Source: an uncultured Pelagibacteraceae bacterium (lineage in GTDB: Bacteria > Pseudomonadota > Alphaproteobacteria > Pelagibacterales > Pelagibacteraceae). From it: a stretch of DNA of 33,308 nt. The number at the start of each line of letters is the position of its first letter. Position 1 is the stretch's first letter. The stretch is from contig CACKAJ010000006.1 of assembly GCA_902598125.1 (NCBI GenBank), forward strand, positions 1-33,308, in the 5' to 3' direction. Both the position numbers and the translations under genes were made by a program. Below are positions 24,981 through 33,308 of the stretch, one piece after another. Below the pieces are notes generated by a model. The model ran no database searches, was not told the DNA's origin, and was given only the letters and a program-made list of their open reading frames with translations.

Positions 24981-25430
24981 TTATTTACTAGCTACTTTAG
25001 GCTCTGGTTGAGCTACTTTTTTTTTATCTTTTGTTTCAATTTTTTTTGGCTTATCGACTTTTTTTGCTTCAGGGTTTCTATCGACTAACTCAATTACAGC
25101 CATTGGAGCATCATCACCTGTTCTGAAACCAGCTTTTAAAACTCTAGAATATCCTCCTTTTCTAGAACTATATCTCTTTGATAATTCTCCAAAAACTTTC
25201 GTTACAGATTTTTTATCTTGTAGTTTTGAAAATAGTCTTTTTTTATTACTTAAAATATTATTCTTTCCAATAGTAATTACTTTATCAATTTGTGGTTTTA
25301 GTTCTTTTGCTTTTGGTAGAGTTGTGATTATTTGCTCGTACTTAATAAGAGAGTTAAGCATATTTTTGAATAATGCTTTTCGATGCTCACTTGTTTTGTT
25401 AAGCTTTCTGTATCCAATACCGTGTCTCAT
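24981..25430 (-). CDS. rplQ: 50S ribosomal protein L17
   Basis: L17 is located near the polypeptide exit of the large subunit. The core (residues 1-118) has [28 protein letters not shown], and the [27 protein letters not shown] ending. Beyond it a lysine/proline-rich tail of about 30 residues (121-149) is low-complexity and likely disordered; such tails occur in other alphaproteobacterial L17 proteins. The start overlaps the rpoA stop by one base. Confidence 0.97.
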   Translation of the reverse strand: MRHGIGYRKLNKTSEHRKALFKNMLNSLIKYEQIITTLPKAKELKPQIDKVITIGKNNILSNKKRLFSKLQDKKSVTKVFGELSKRYSSRKGGYSRVLKAGFRTGDDAPMAVIELVDRNPEAKKVDKPKKIETKDKKKVAQPEPKVASK

Positions 25431-26464
25431 TAATAGTTGTTTTCCTCTAATTTCTTAGATAATTCTGCAATATTATCAGGAGGCCAATTAGGTATTTCCA
25501 TGCCTAAATATAAAGACATTGTATTGAGCACTTCTTTAATTTCATTAAGAGATTTTCTACCAAAATTAGGTGTTCTTAACATTTCTGGCTCTGTTTTTTG
25601 AACCAAATCTCCAATATAAATTATGTTATCATTTTTTAAACAGTTCATTGACCTTACAGATAATTCTAATTCTTCAACCCTTTTAAGTAAATTTCTATTG
25701 AATTCTGGCTCAGAAGATTTTACTTCTTTAACTATTTCTTGTGGATCTTCAAAGTTTACGAACATTGATAGTTGATCTTGAAATATTCTAGCCGAATAAG
25801 CGATAGCATCTTCTGCATCTACAGTTCCATTTGTTTCTACAGTCATTATTAATTTATCGTAATCTAAAGCACTACCAGCTCTAGTATTTTCAACAGAAAA
25901 TGAAACTTTTTTTACTGGACTAAATAAAGAGTCTATAGAAATCAGACCTAATGGACTATCATCAGTTTTATTTTTGGGTGCTTGAACATAACCTTTGCCA
26001 GTACTCACCATTAACTCCATATGAAAATGAGTTTTTTCATCTAAATTACAAATCGTTTGCTCTGGATTAAGTATTTCTATTTCAGGAACAAGGGTAATGT
26101 CTTTTGCTTTAACTTCTTTAGGCCCCTTGATATCTAAAACAATTTTTTTTGAACTTGAGGATGAAGATTTTATTGCTAAATTTTTTACATTTAAAACAAT
26201 ATCAGTAACATCCTCTCTTACACCTTTTATTGAGGAAAATTCATGCAGAACTCCATCAATTTGAATAGCTGTTACTGCAGCTCCTTGAATTGATGATAAT
26301 AAAATTCTTCTTAATGAATTACCTATAGTCTGGCCAAATCCTTTCTCTAATGGTTCTGCGATTACTTTTGCAACAGTTTTATCATCATTGCTGGAGATTT
26401 CTAATTTATTAGGTTTAATTAGCGCTTTCCAATTTTTATCGATAACATTTGAAGTTGTTTGCAT
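25430..26464 (-). CDS. rpoA: DNA-directed RNA polymerase subunit alpha
   Basis: This 344-residue alpha subunit nucleates core RNA polymerase assembly. The N-terminal domain shows [29 protein letters not shown]-type dimerisation sequence (about 36-66), and the C-terminal domain carries the helix-hairpin-helix region with [33 protein letters not shown] (about 283-315), which contacts UP elements and activators. A Shine-Dalgarno AAGGAG lies 6 nt before the ATG, inside the end of rpsK. The order rpsM-rpsK-rpoA-rplQ is that of the alpha operon, with rpsD absent as is usual in alphaproteobacteria. Confidence 0.98.
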   Translation of the reverse strand: MQTTSNVIDKNWKALIKPNKLEISSNDDKTVAKVIAEPLEKGFGQTIGNSLRRILLSSIQGAAVTAIQIDGVLHEFSSIKGVREDVTDIVLNVKNLAIKSSSSSSKKIVLDIKGPKEVKAKDITLVPEIEILNPEQTICNLDEKTHFHMELMVSTGKGYVQAPKNKTDDSPLGLISIDSLFSPVKKVSFSVENTRAGSALDYDKLIMTVETNGTVDAEDAIAYSARIFQDQLSMFVNFEDPQEIVKEVKSSEPEFNRNLLKRVEELELSVRSMNCLKNDNIIYIGDLVQKTEPEMLRTPNFGRKSLNEIKEVLNTMSLYLGMEIPNWPPDNIAELSKKLEENNY

Positions 26465-26919
26465 TATACTCTCCTTCTTTTTGGTGGTCTTGCACCATTA
26501 TGCGGCATTGGTGTTGTGTCTTTAATGGATAAAATTTTAAAACCTCTTGACTGAAGAGACCTTAAAGCTGTTTCTCTTCCTGATCCTGGACCTTTAACTT
26601 GAACAGTTAAAGTTCTTAATCCTTGTTCAAAAGCCTTAGCACCTGCATCGTCTGCAGCTACTTGAGCTGCGTAAGGTGTTGATTTTCTTGAACCCTTAAA
26701 CCCTTTTGCTCCGGCAGATGACCATGATACTACATTTCCACTCTCATCTGCAATTGATATTATTGTATTATTAAAAGTTGAGTAAACATAAGCTATGCCA
26801 GATGAAATATTTTTCTTAATTTTTTTCTTTTTTTTAAAAGTGCTAGTTTTTTTGACATCAACTTTTTTTACTTCTTTAGCATCAATTTTTTTTTCAACTT
26901 TATTGGTCTTTTTATTCAT
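26464..26919 (-). CDS. rpsK: 30S ribosomal protein S11, with lysine-rich N-terminal extension
   Basis: S11 forms part of the platform of the small subunit. The conserved core runs from about residue 38 ([16 protein letters not shown]) through [14 protein letters not shown] to [17 protein letters not shown] at the C-terminus. At 151 residues it is about 20 longer than E. coli S11 (129). The extra is an N-terminal segment (roughly 1-35) made almost only of lysine, valine, threonine and aspartate. No later Met exists before the core, so the extension is part of the protein unless a non-ATG start is used. It is 7 nt downstream of rpsM. Confidence 0.97.
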   Translation of the reverse strand: MNKKTNKVEKKIDAKEVKKVDVKKTSTFKKKKKIKKNISSGIAYVYSTFNNTIISIADESGNVVSWSSAGAKGFKGSRKSTPYAAQVAADDAGAKAFEQGLRTLTVQVKGPGSGRETALRSLQSRGFKILSIKDTTPMPHNGARPPKRRRV

Positions 26920-26926
26920 TTAAAAT

Positions 26927-27310
26927 TTATTTTTTTAATGGAGTAAGTTTTTTACCCGCTATTGCTATTGCTTTACCTTTTCTAGTTCTGGCATTACACT
27001 GTGTTCTTTGCCCTCTTACGGGAAGTTTTTTTTTGTGTCTTGATCCTCTGTAACATGCTAAATCAACTAATCTCTTTATATTTACTGAAACTTCTCTCCT
27101 TAAATCTCCTTCAACTTTATGATTGGCATCTATAAATTCTCTTATCTTTAAAACTTGTTCTTCGGTTAATTCATTTACTCTTTTTGAAGATGGAATATCT
27201 AATTTTTTGCATATTTTCTTTGATGAATATAAACCAATGCCATGAATATATGTTAATGCTATGCTAACAACTTTATTTTGTGGAATATTTATCCCTGCGA
27301 TACGAGCCAT
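26927..27310 (-). CDS. rpsM: 30S ribosomal protein S13
   Basis: S13 (127 residues) sits at the head of the small subunit and bridges to the large one. It begins [15 protein letters not shown] and shows [32 protein letters not shown] and the basic ending [11 protein letters not shown]. It is the first gene of the alpha operon. A 52-bp gap separates it from adk, with a promoter-like sequence across it. Confidence 0.97.
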   Translation of the reverse strand: MARIAGINIPQNKVVSIALTYIHGIGLYSSKKICKKLDIPSSKRVNELTEEQVLKIREFIDANHKVEGDLRREVSVNIKRLVDLACYRGSRHKKKLPVRGQRTQCNARTRKGKAIAIAGKKLTPLKK

Positions 27311-27338
27311 ATATTAATGAGTTTTTGTTTACTGCGTA

Positions 27339-27366
27339 TTTATATTGTCTAATCCTTCAAAGTCAA
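27339..27366 (-). promoter_or_regulatory. Probable internal promoter for rpsM-rpsK-rpoA-rplQ
   Basis: On the minus strand TTGACT (27361-27366, over the adk stop) is followed after 16 nt by TATAAA (27339-27344), and the start codon of rpsM is 28 nt further on. This is the longest gap in the ribosomal cluster. A separate promoter for the alpha operon is known in E. coli. Confidence 0.55.
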
Positions 27367-27935
27367 CCCTTGATGCCCTCAATTAACCCGCTAATTTCAT
27401 TACTAATTTCAGATATAGATGTCTCACCATTGACTACTTTGAGTAAATTAGATTGTTTGTAAAAGTCTATAACAGGTTGAATATTTTGCTCATAATTCAA
27501 AAATCTTTTAATGGCTGTTTTTTCATTGTCATCAGTTCTTTTTTCTAAATTTTTTCTCTCTGAAATTCGTTTTTTGATAGTTTCTAAAGAAACAGATAAT
27601 TTTAATACAACATGGATTTTTTGATTATACTTATTTAACAAACGATCCAAATTTTTTGCTTGTATTAGATTACGTGGGTAACCATCAAAAATTAACCTAC
27701 TATTGTAAGTTTTATCTGAAAGATATTTTTCTATTATATTACCAACTATCTCGTCTGAAACTAAATTTCCATCATTAATAATTGATGTTATTTCTTGACC
27801 TAACTTTGTTTTATCTTTTATCTCTTTTCTCAAGAGTTCGCCTGTAGATAATTGGTGTAAATTAAATTTTTTTACTATAAGATTTGACTGAGTGCCTTTG
27901 CCAGCACCAGGTGGACCGAAGATAACTATATTCAT
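27363..27935 (-). CDS. adk: Adenylate kinase (short form)
   Basis: Adenylate kinase interconverts ATP + AMP and 2 ADP. The P-loop GPPGAGKGTQ is at residues 7-16, LSTGELLR and FDGYPRN mark the AMP site, and KRTDDNEKTAIKRF (about 143-156) is the LID border. At 190 residues it is the short type lacking the longer LID insertion and its zinc-binding cysteines. Placement right after secY in the spc operon is common, and here the gap to secY is 8 nt. Confidence 0.96.
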   Translation of the reverse strand: MNIVIFGPPGAGKGTQSNLIVKKFNLHQLSTGELLRKEIKDKTKLGQEITSIINDGNLVSDEIVGNIIEKYLSDKTYNSRLIFDGYPRNLIQAKNLDRLLNKYNQKIHVVLKLSVSLETIKKRISERKNLEKRTDDNEKTAIKRFLNYEQNIQPVIDFYKQSNLLKVVNGETSISEISNEISGLIEGIKG

Positions 27936-27943
27936 TTACTTAG

Positions 27944-29248
27944 TTATTTACCAAATTTTGTTTTTTTAATTAATGACTCATATTGTGAACTCATCAATCT
28001 TGTTTGAACTTGTGTCACTGTATCCATAGCAACTACAACAACAATAAGAATTGACGTACCTCCTAAATAAAATGGAATAGGGTACTTTGCTATTAGAAAC
28101 TCTGGCATTAAACAAACGAATGTTAAGTATAAAGCTCCAACAGTTGTTAACCTCATTAAAATAGTATCAATATATTCCGCAGTTCTTTCTCCTGGTCTTA
28201 TACCGGGAATGTAACCACCGTACTTTCTTAAATTTTCTGCAGTTTCTTTAGGGTTAAAAACAATAGACGTATAAAAAAATGAGAAAAAAATTATACCTGA
28301 AGCATAAAGCATCATATAGAGAGGTTGTCCTTGAGTAAACATAGAAGAAATCTTCAAAAAAGTATCAGACTCTGCAAAACCAAAATTTGAAATTGTAATA
28401 GGTAAAAGCAATAAAGCTGACGCAAATATAGCTGGAATAACTCCTGCTGTATTAATCTTTAAAGGTAGATGTGAAGATTCACCACCATACATTTTATTTC
28501 CAACTTGTCTTTTAGGATAATTAATCAATATTTTTCTCATTGCTCTCTCAAAAAATACTATAAATAAAACTGTTAATATTACTAAAACAAATATACCTAC
28601 GATCATAACTGCCGATAAAGCTCCAGTTCTACCAAGTTCAAATGTTGATGCTAATGCTCGAGGAATTTCAGCAACAATTCCTGAAAAAATAATAAGTGAA
28701 ATACCATTTCCTACTCCTCTTAATGTAATTTGTTCTCCTAACCACATTAAAAAAGTTGTTCCAGCTACTAGGGAAATTGTTGTAAAAATTCTAAAAGACA
28801 TCCCGGGTTCAATAACTAAATTACCAGCGTTTTCTAATCCTACTGATACACCATAACCTTGAAGGCAAGCAATTAAAACTGTACCATACCTAGTAATTTG
28901 TGTAATTTTTTTTCTTCCAATTTCTCCTTGCTCTTTTAAATTCTTAAAGTAATCAGAAACTCCCGTAAGTAATTGTACGATTATTGAAGAAGAAATATAT
29001 GGCATGATTCCTAAAGCAAAAATTGCCATTCTTGTTACAGCTCCACCTGAAAACATATTAAACATACCAAGTAAACCTTTTTGACTAGATGCCATTATTT
29101 CTTTTAAAGCTAAAGGATCAATACCAGCGAGTGGAACATAAGTTCCTAAACGATAAATTATAAGTATTAAAATTGTAAAAAAAATTCTATTTTTAAGATC
29201 TTTTGCTTGACTAAATGCACCTGCAGTATTGAGTGTTTCGCTTGACAT
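27944..29248 (-). CDS. secY: Protein translocase subunit SecY
   Basis: SecY (434 residues, ten transmembrane helices) forms the channel for protein export and membrane insertion. Typical features are RIFFTILILIIYRLGTYVPLAGID at helix 1, the plug/helix 2 region GGAVTRMAIFALGIMPYISSSII, WLGEQIT-RGVGNGIS, ERAMRKILINYPKRQ in a cytoplasmic loop, and KYGGYIPGIRPGERTAEYI, whose arginine-rich loop contacts SecA and ribosomes. It lies between rplO (6-nt gap) and adk. Confidence 0.98.
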   Translation of the reverse strand: MSSETLNTAGAFSQAKDLKNRIFFTILILIIYRLGTYVPLAGIDPLALKEIMASSQKGLLGMFNMFSGGAVTRMAIFALGIMPYISSSIIVQLLTGVSDYFKNLKEQGEIGRKKITQITRYGTVLIACLQGYGVSVGLENAGNLVIEPGMSFRIFTTISLVAGTTFLMWLGEQITLRGVGNGISLIIFSGIVAEIPRALASTFELGRTGALSAVMIVGIFVLVILTVLFIVFFERAMRKILINYPKRQVGNKMYGGESSHLPLKINTAGVIPAIFASALLLLPITISNFGFAESDTFLKISSMFTQGQPLYMMLYASGIIFFSFFYTSIVFNPKETAENLRKYGGYIPGIRPGERTAEYIDTILMRLTTVGALYLTFVCLMPEFLIAKYPIPFYLGGTSILIVVVVAMDTVTQVQTRLMSSQYESLIKKTKFGK

Positions 29249-29254
29249 AACTTA

Positions 29255-29707
29255 TTATTTTTTAATTATACTTATTTTGCCACCCGCTTTCTCTATTTTG
29301 GATAAAGCTTGTTTTGATGCAAAATGAGCTGATATTTCAATATTTTTTTTAATTTCACCAGTGCCAAGAATTTTTAATTTAAGATATTTTTTATTTATTA
29401 AATTTTTTTCCTTTAAAATTTTTAAGTCTAAAGTATCTTTTATTTTATTTTCTGATTTTTCTAAAATGTTTTGAATTTTAGACAAATTCAAAATAGCAAT
29501 ATTGTTTTTGTTTAAAGATTTAAAACCTCTTTTAGGTAATCTTCTATAAAGAGGCATTTGACCACCCTCAAAACTTTTAATTGCTACACCGGACCTTGAT
29601 TTTTGACCTTTATGACCTCTCGATGAGGTTTTTCCTCTACCAGATCCTATTCCTCGACCAACCCTAATTTTTTTTTTGTTATTTTTAATTAAGTTATTTA
29701 ATTGCAT
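29255..29707 (-). CDS. rplO: 50S ribosomal protein L15
   Basis: L15 (150 residues) has the glycine/arginine-rich N-terminus GRGIGSGRGKTSSRGHKGQKSRSG-type pattern (about 18-41), FEGGQMPLYRRLPKRGF, and a C-terminal SKIEKAGGKIS ending. It starts on the last base of the rpsE stop codon. In most bacteria rpmD (L30) lies between rpsE and rplO; here there is no space for it. Confidence 0.97.
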   Translation of the reverse strand: MQLNNLIKNNKKKIRVGRGIGSGRGKTSSRGHKGQKSRSGVAIKSFEGGQMPLYRRLPKRGFKSLNKNNIAILNLSKIQNILEKSENKIKDTLDLKILKEKNLINKKYLKLKILGTGEIKKNIEISAHFASKQALSKIEKAGGKISIIKK

Positions 29708-30225
29708 TAATTTGCCTCTCTTTTTAAAACTATATCAGAGATTTTTTTTCCTCTTATTGCAGATAAAGCTTTTGGTGAATTTTGAGATTTTAATCCATTT
29801 ACACAAGCCTTTAAAACATTATGTGGGTTAGCAGATCCAAGAGACTTTGCCACTACATCTTGAATACCAAGGACTTCACACACAGATCTTATAGCACCAC
29901 CGGCAATTATTCCTGTACCAGCTGGTGCTGCTCTTAAAAAAACTTTACCAGATCCATTCTTACCTTTCACATCGTGATGTAATGTTCTACCTTCTTTAAG
30001 AGGTATCTTGATTAAATTTCTCTTTGCTACTTCAGTAGCTTTTTTTATTGCATCGGGCACTTGTTTTGATTTACCTTGTCCTATACCTATGGATCCCTTT
30101 TGATTACCCACTACTACTAAAGCTGCAAAACCAAATCTTCTACCACCCTTCACAACTTTTGTTATTCTATTGATAGCAACTAATTTTTCTTTTATTTCAC
30201 TATCTGTTTTTTTATTATCAACCAT
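29707..30225 (-). CDS. rpsE: 30S ribosomal protein S5
   Basis: S5 (172 residues) acts in decoding fidelity. It has the double-stranded-RNA-binding-like region [26 protein letters not shown] (about 23-48), and [24 protein letters not shown] followed by [14 protein letters not shown]. It follows rplR with a 1-nt gap and is directly joined to rplO by a shared base. Confidence 0.98.
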   Translation of the reverse strand: MVDNKKTDSEIKEKLVAINRITKVVKGGRRFGFAALVVVGNQKGSIGIGQGKSKQVPDAIKKATEVAKRNLIKIPLKEGRTLHHDVKGKNGSGKVFLRAAPAGTGIIAGGAIRSVCEVLGIQDVVAKSLGSANPHNVLKACVNGLKSQNSPKALSAIRGKKISDIVLKREAN

Positions 30226-30226
30226 A

Positions 30227-30580
30227 TTAAAATTTTAATCCATTTTTTCTAAGTGTTTCTGCAAAAGCTTTTACTCTACCGTGATATTTATATTCACCTC
30301 TGTCAAAATATACTTTACTAATATTTTTTTCTTTTGCTCTTTTAGCTAAGATTTCACCTATTAAACTCGATTTTTCCATCTTTTTTACTTTTTTTGATTT
30401 TAGTTCCTTTTCAATTGATGATGCAGATACGAGAGTTTTTTTTTCTTTATCATCAATTATTTGTGCTGATAAATTATTTAATGATTTCGAAACCGATATT
30501 CTATATCTATCAACATTAACGTTTTTAAGCTTTTTTCTGTTTCTAAGTTTTCTTTTAATTTTATTATTAGATTTTTTCAT
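30227..30580 (-). CDS. rplR: 50S ribosomal protein L18
   Basis: L18 (117 residues) binds 5S rRNA. The opening is basic ([11 protein letters not shown]), [18 protein letters not shown] matches the family, and the end has [28 protein letters not shown]. Its start shares one base with the rplF stop. The middle is rich in lysine and serine. Confidence 0.97.
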   Translation of the reverse strand: MKKSNNKIKRKLRNRKKLKNVNVDRYRISVSKSLNNLSAQIIDDKEKKTLVSASSIEKELKSKKVKKMEKSSLIGEILAKRAKEKNISKVYFDRGEYKYHGRVKAFAETLRKNGLKF

Positions 30581-31122
30581 TATTTCTTTTTACCTTCTTT
30601 TCTCAAAACAAATTGACCTCTCTCTTTAATTCCTTTTGCCTTATATGGCTCTACTGGTTTAAGATTTTTAATATCAGCAGCTATTTTAGAAACGAGCTCT
30701 TTATCTACACCATTAATTTTGATTATTGTTTGTTTTTCTACTGTAATTTTTATTTCTTTTGGGATCTTAAAATTCACATCATGACTGAAACCTATTTGTA
30801 GACTCAATATTTCACCTTTTAAATTAGCTCTAAATCCTACTCCACTTAGTTCTAAGATTTTTTCATGACCTACAGATACTCCTGTAATAGCATTATTTAT
30901 TAAACTTCTATAAGTTCCCCACATAATTGACGTTTTTTTATCAATATTTTTTTCTAAAGGTAAAATTTGGAACTCTGAGTCATTTAATTTTGAAGAAAAA
31001 ATCTTATCATTAATTGTTAATTTTTTTGTTCCTTTTGGACCAGTTATAGTCAAATCAGCTCCTTCAATTTTAATTGAAGAGTCTTTAGGAATTAAAATAT
31101 TTTTTTTACCGATTTTTGACAT
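30580..31122 (-). CDS. rplF: 50S ribosomal protein L6
   Basis: L6 (180 residues) has two related domains; it begins [17 protein letters not shown] and has [25 protein letters not shown] in the middle and [22 protein letters not shown] at the end. The final segment matches the conserved PYKGKGI-(R/K)-Y region involved in binding 23S rRNA near the factor site. Start and rpsH stop share one base. Confidence 0.97.
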   Translation of the reverse strand: MSKIGKKNILIPKDSSIKIEGADLTITGPKGTKKLTINDKIFSSKLNDSEFQILPLEKNIDKKTSIMWGTYRSLINNAITGVSVGHEKILELSGVGFRANLKGEILSLQIGFSHDVNFKIPKEIKITVEKQTIIKINGVDKELVSKIAADIKNLKPVEPYKAKGIKERGQFVLRKEGKKK

Positions 31123-31520
31123 TAAAATACCCTACAAATTATTTCACCACCTACATTATTTTTTCTTGCCTCAGTATCGCTCATTACACCTTTTGGTGTA
31201 GATAAAATTGCTAATCCTAACCCATTCATTACTTTTGGAATACTTGTTGCTCTTGAGTACACTCTTCTTCCCGGTTTAGAAATTCTTTTAATCTCTTTAA
31301 TAACTGGATCACCCTCATAATATTTAAGAGAAATTTTTAAACTAGTTTTATTATTTTCTGTTTTTTCTATAAAATAATCTTTTATATATCCCTCATTTTT
31401 AAGAATTTGCAAAATATTCTTTCTAAAATTTGATGATGGTATCTCTACAGAATTTAATGACCTCATTTGACCATTTCTTATTCTCGAAAACATATCTCCT
31501 ATTGGATCTGTAAATGTCAT
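31122..31520 (-). CDS. rpsH: 30S ribosomal protein S8
   Basis: S8 (132 residues) binds the central domain of 16S rRNA and in E. coli represses the spc operon. It has MTFTDPIGDMFSRIRNGQ, LKYYEGDPVIKEIKRISKPGRRVY and the ending GLGLAILSTPKGVMSDTEARKNNVGGEIICRVF. A strong Shine-Dalgarno AGGAGG (complement of 31524-31529) overlaps the rpsN stop codon, 3 nt before the ATG. Confidence 0.98.
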   Translation of the reverse strand: MTFTDPIGDMFSRIRNGQMRSLNSVEIPSSNFRKNILQILKNEGYIKDYFIEKTENNKTSLKISLKYYEGDPVIKEIKRISKPGRRVYSRATSIPKVMNGLGLAILSTPKGVMSDTEARKNNVGGEIICRVF

Positions 31521-31527
31521 TTTCCTC

Positions 31528-31833
31528 CTACCAGCTTGATTTAGTTATTCCAGGAATTTTACCAGCAGACGCCATGTCTCTTAGTGCAATTCTAGATATT
31601 CTTAATTTTCTATAAACTCCATGAGGTCTACCAGACACTTCACATCTATTTCTAATTCTGATTTTTGAAGAATTCTTGGGTAATTTATTAAGTTTCAATT
31701 GTGCCTCAAATCTCTCAGATAATTCTAATTTTTTGTTGTTGATAATTTTTTTTAATGCAGCCCTTTTTTTTGCATATTTTTTAACCATTTTTATTCTTTT
31801 TAAATTCTTCTGTATTGCGCTTGTTTTAGCCAT
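31528..31833 (-). CDS. rpsN: 30S ribosomal protein S14 (zinc-independent type)
   Basis: S14 (101 residues) has the basic helical N-terminus ([18 protein letters not shown]) and the C-terminal [41 protein letters not shown]. It carries only one cysteine, so it is the long C-minus form that needs no zinc; this suits life in zinc-poor seawater, though the C-minus form is common in proteobacteria. Confidence 0.97.
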   Translation of the reverse strand: MAKTSAIQKNLKRIKMVKKYAKKRAALKKIINNKKLELSERFEAQLKLNKLPKNSSKIRIRNRCEVSGRPHGVYRKLRISRIALRDMASAGKIPGITKSSW

Positions 31834-31842
31834 ATTGTTTCC

Positions 31843-32391
31843 TTAGTTCTTCTTTTCATTTAACGGGAAGTTGAATTCTTTTAATAATTCTAGGGTCCCA
31901 ATTTTACTTTTGCTCGAGGTAACTATAGTTACATCTAATCCTCTGATCTTATCCACTTTATCAAAATTCACTTCAGGAAATACTATATGTTCTTTAATTC
32001 CAAACGAATAATTATAAGAATTATCTATTCCTTTAGATGACAAACCTCTAAAATCTTTAATTCTTGGTAAAGCTATATTTACCAATCTATCTACAAATTC
32101 ATACATTTTTTGTGCTCTTAAAGTTACTTTAACTCCAGCATTTGAGCCTTTACGTGTCTTGAAATTAGAAATTGATTTTTTGAACTTAGTAATAATAGGT
32201 TTTTGACCAGCTATTAAAGCCATATCATCAATGCACGCTTTTAGTTTCTTTCCATCTGATGCATCCTCGCCTAAGCCCATATTTAAAATTATTTTTTCAA
32301 TCTTGGGTACATCGTGTTTATTTTTTAAAGAAAGTTTACTCATTAATTTTGTGACTATCTCTTTTTCGTATGTCGATTTTAATCTTGGCAT
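31843..32391 (-). CDS. rplE: 50S ribosomal protein L5
   Basis: L5 (182 residues) binds 5S rRNA and the P-site tRNA. Features are VPKIEKIILNMGLGEDASDGK, ITGQKP-like IAGQKPIITKFKKSISNFKTRKG, FVDRLVNIALPRIKDFRGL and YSFGIKEHIVFPEVNFDK. Start shares one base with the rplX stop. Confidence 0.98.
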   Translation of the reverse strand: MPRLKSTYEKEIVTKLMSKLSLKNKHDVPKIEKIILNMGLGEDASDGKKLKACIDDMALIAGQKPIITKFKKSISNFKTRKGSNAGVKVTLRAQKMYEFVDRLVNIALPRIKDFRGLSSKGIDNSYNYSFGIKEHIVFPEVNFDKVDKIRGLDVTIVTSSKSKIGTLELLKEFNFPLNEKKN

Positions 32392-32642
32392 TATTTTTTA
32401 CCTACTGTTTTTTTTTCTTTTTTTTTCATATCAATATTTTTAACATTTGATTGATGAATAAAACTTTCTTTAGAAATAATTCCACCTTTATTCTCTTTTG
32501 TAGGTTTTGTGTGTCTTTTGATCATATTAACTGATTTAATTTTAATCCTACCAAGTCGTCTGTCAATTTCTAAAATTTCTCCTGTCTTTCCTTTATCTTT
32601 TCCAGTAATTACTTTCACTTGAGCTCCTTTTTTTAAAATCAT
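32391..32642 (-). CDS. rplX: 50S ribosomal protein L24 (short)
   Basis: L24 (83 residues) is an assembly initiator near the 5' end of 23S rRNA. The KOW motif VKVITGKDKGKTGEILEID lies near the N-terminus, then NMIKRHTKPTKENKGGIISKE. The protein is about 20 residues shorter than E. coli L24, ending in a lysine-rich tail in place of the usual zinc-free C-terminal region. Confidence 0.95.
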   Translation of the reverse strand: MILKKGAQVKVITGKDKGKTGEILEIDRRLGRIKIKSVNMIKRHTKPTKENKGGIISKESFIHQSNVKNIDMKKKEKKTVGKK

Positions 32643-32643
32643 T

Positions 32644-33012
32644 TTAGAGTACCTCCGGTGCTAGTGATATTATCTTTGTATGACCTCTTGTACGTAACTC
32701 TCTAGTTACTGGTCCAAATATTCTTGTACCAATCGGTTCACCCTTATCATCAGTAAGAACAACTGCGTTTTTATCAAATTGCACTTTTGAACCGTCCTCT
32801 CTGTATATTTCTTTTCTAGTTCTAACAACAACTGCTTTATGTACAGCACCTTTTTTTACTTTTCCTTTAGGAATTGCATCTTTAACACTTATCACAATAA
32901 TATCTCCAACTGATGCATATCTTCTTTTTGAACCACCTAAAACTTTAATACATTCGACTCTTTTAGCTCCTGTATTATCCGCTACTGTAAGCTCTGTTTG
33001 AATTTGTATCAT
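32644..33012 (-). CDS. rplN: 50S ribosomal protein L14
   Basis: L14 is 122 residues when started at 33012 ([19 protein letters not shown]), the normal N-terminus. A longer open frame reaches 33057 but overlaps the end of rpsQ and adds nonconserved residues. [37 protein letters not shown] and [13 protein letters not shown] follow as in the family. The ATG shares one base with the rpsQ stop. There is a 1-nt gap to rplX. Confidence 0.97.
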   Translation of the reverse strand: MIQIQTELTVADNTGAKRVECIKVLGGSKRRYASVGDIIVISVKDAIPKGKVKKGAVHKAVVVRTRKEIYREDGSKVQFDKNAVVLTDDKGEPIGTRIFGPVTRELRTRGHTKIISLAPEVL

Positions 33013-33239
33013 TATTCCATTACCTGCCAAGTTTTTTTCTTTGAAAAGGGTTTGCACTCAATTATTGAAACTTTTTCACCTTCCTTAAATTTATTTTTTT
33101 CATCGTGAGCATGATATTTTTTTGATCTTTTAATAACTTTCTCATAGAAAGGATGTTTAAATTTTCTAGTAACTTCAACAACAATTGTCTTGTTATTTTT
33201 AGCACTTATCACAATTCCTTTTAAAACTTTTTTTGTCAT
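33012..33239 (-). CDS. rpsQ: 30S ribosomal protein S17
   Basis: S17 (75 residues) binds 16S rRNA early in assembly. It shows [41 protein letters not shown] and [14 protein letters not shown]. The start overlaps the rpmC stop as ATGA. Confidence 0.96.
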   Translation of the reverse strand: MTKKVLKGIVISAKNNKTIVVEVTRKFKHPFYEKVIKRSKKYHAHDEKNKFKEGEKVSIIECKPFSKKKTWQVME

Positions 33240-33308
33240 TTAGTATTTTTAATAGTTGTATATAACCTTGCTATACTTTTTTTTATCTCATTATATTGAG
33301 CAGGATTA
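33236..33308 (-). CDS. rpmC: 50S ribosomal protein L29, C-terminal fragment (rest beyond window)
   Basis: Reading leftward from the window edge, the last 23 codons before a TGA at 33236-33238 give [20 protein letters not shown] and NTK. This matches the C-terminus of L29 (helix with the I-K/R-x-x-I-A-R-L/I-x-T pattern). Position directly before rpsQ is the standard rpmC-rpsQ-rplN order. Confidence 0.85.
   Translation of the reverse strand, partial: NPAQYNEIKKSIARLYTTIKNTK

Noticed and set aside
33013-33057. Longer rplN frame starting at 33057
   Set aside because: The first 15 residues come from the end of rpsQ in another frame; L14 starts MIQIQT at 33012.
1-33308. CRISPR array, insertion sequence or prophage
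   Set aside because: No regularly spaced repeats, transposase, integrase or phage structural genes are present on either strand.

Overview
The window is typical of a streamlined, AT-rich alphaproteobacterium of the SAR11 clade (Candidatus Pelagibacter or a close relative). The evidence is a strongly A/T-biased base composition, lysine- and asparagine-rich proteins, genes packed with zero or overlapping spacing, an alphaproteobacterial LexA-type box, and a TPP-riboswitch-controlled sodium:solute symporter that matches the HMP (thiamin pyrimidine) transporter gene thiV described in SAR11. No mobile element, integrase, CRISPR array or large non-coding gap is visible; the longest gene-free stretch is 124 bp (4806-4929). 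No previously undescribed multi-gene system stands out. The interesting signals are regulatory compactness and a few gene-level oddities.

Layout. 1-7823: the 3' end of a lytic transglycosylase gene, tRNA-Ser(GCU), a RarD-type transporter, thiV with its TPP riboswitch, the error-prone polymerase genes umuD-umuC with a well-formed promoter and SOS box, a binding protein plus permease of an amino-acid-type ABC importer that lacks an ATPase gene here, and a MATE exporter. The MATE gene is the last of a minus-strand run of six genes (12597 down to 6462): gatC-gatA-gatB (Glu/Asp-tRNA amidotransferase), an O-methyltransferase, trhO (tRNA U34 hydroxylation) and MATE, all within 2 nt of each other or overlapping. 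12649-19058: plus-strand ruvX, pyrB, a pyrC-like gene lacking metal ligands, plsY, topA and a RidA-family gene. 19051-24969: galU-ugd (UDP-glucuronate synthesis), panC (pantothenate), mgtE (Mg2+ transport), lipB (lipoate) and an RluC-type pseudouridine synthase. 24981-33308: the spc and alpha ribosomal protein operons on the minus strand, from the rpmC end through rplQ, including secY, adk and rpoA. rpmD and rpmJ are not at their usual places.

How it works together. Much of the window is core information processing (ribosome, RNA polymerase alpha, SecY, TopA, tRNA charging and modification). The rest is precursor metabolism (pyrimidines, pantothenate, lipoate, phospholipid) and transport. Two regulatory circuits can be read directly: an SOS operator placed directly downstream of the -10 element of umuDC, and a thiamin-pyrophosphate sensor that ends at the start codon of thiV. 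The promoter proposed for thiV overlaps the end of umuC. All five convergent protein-gene pairs overlap at their 3' ends, leaving no room for intergenic terminators.
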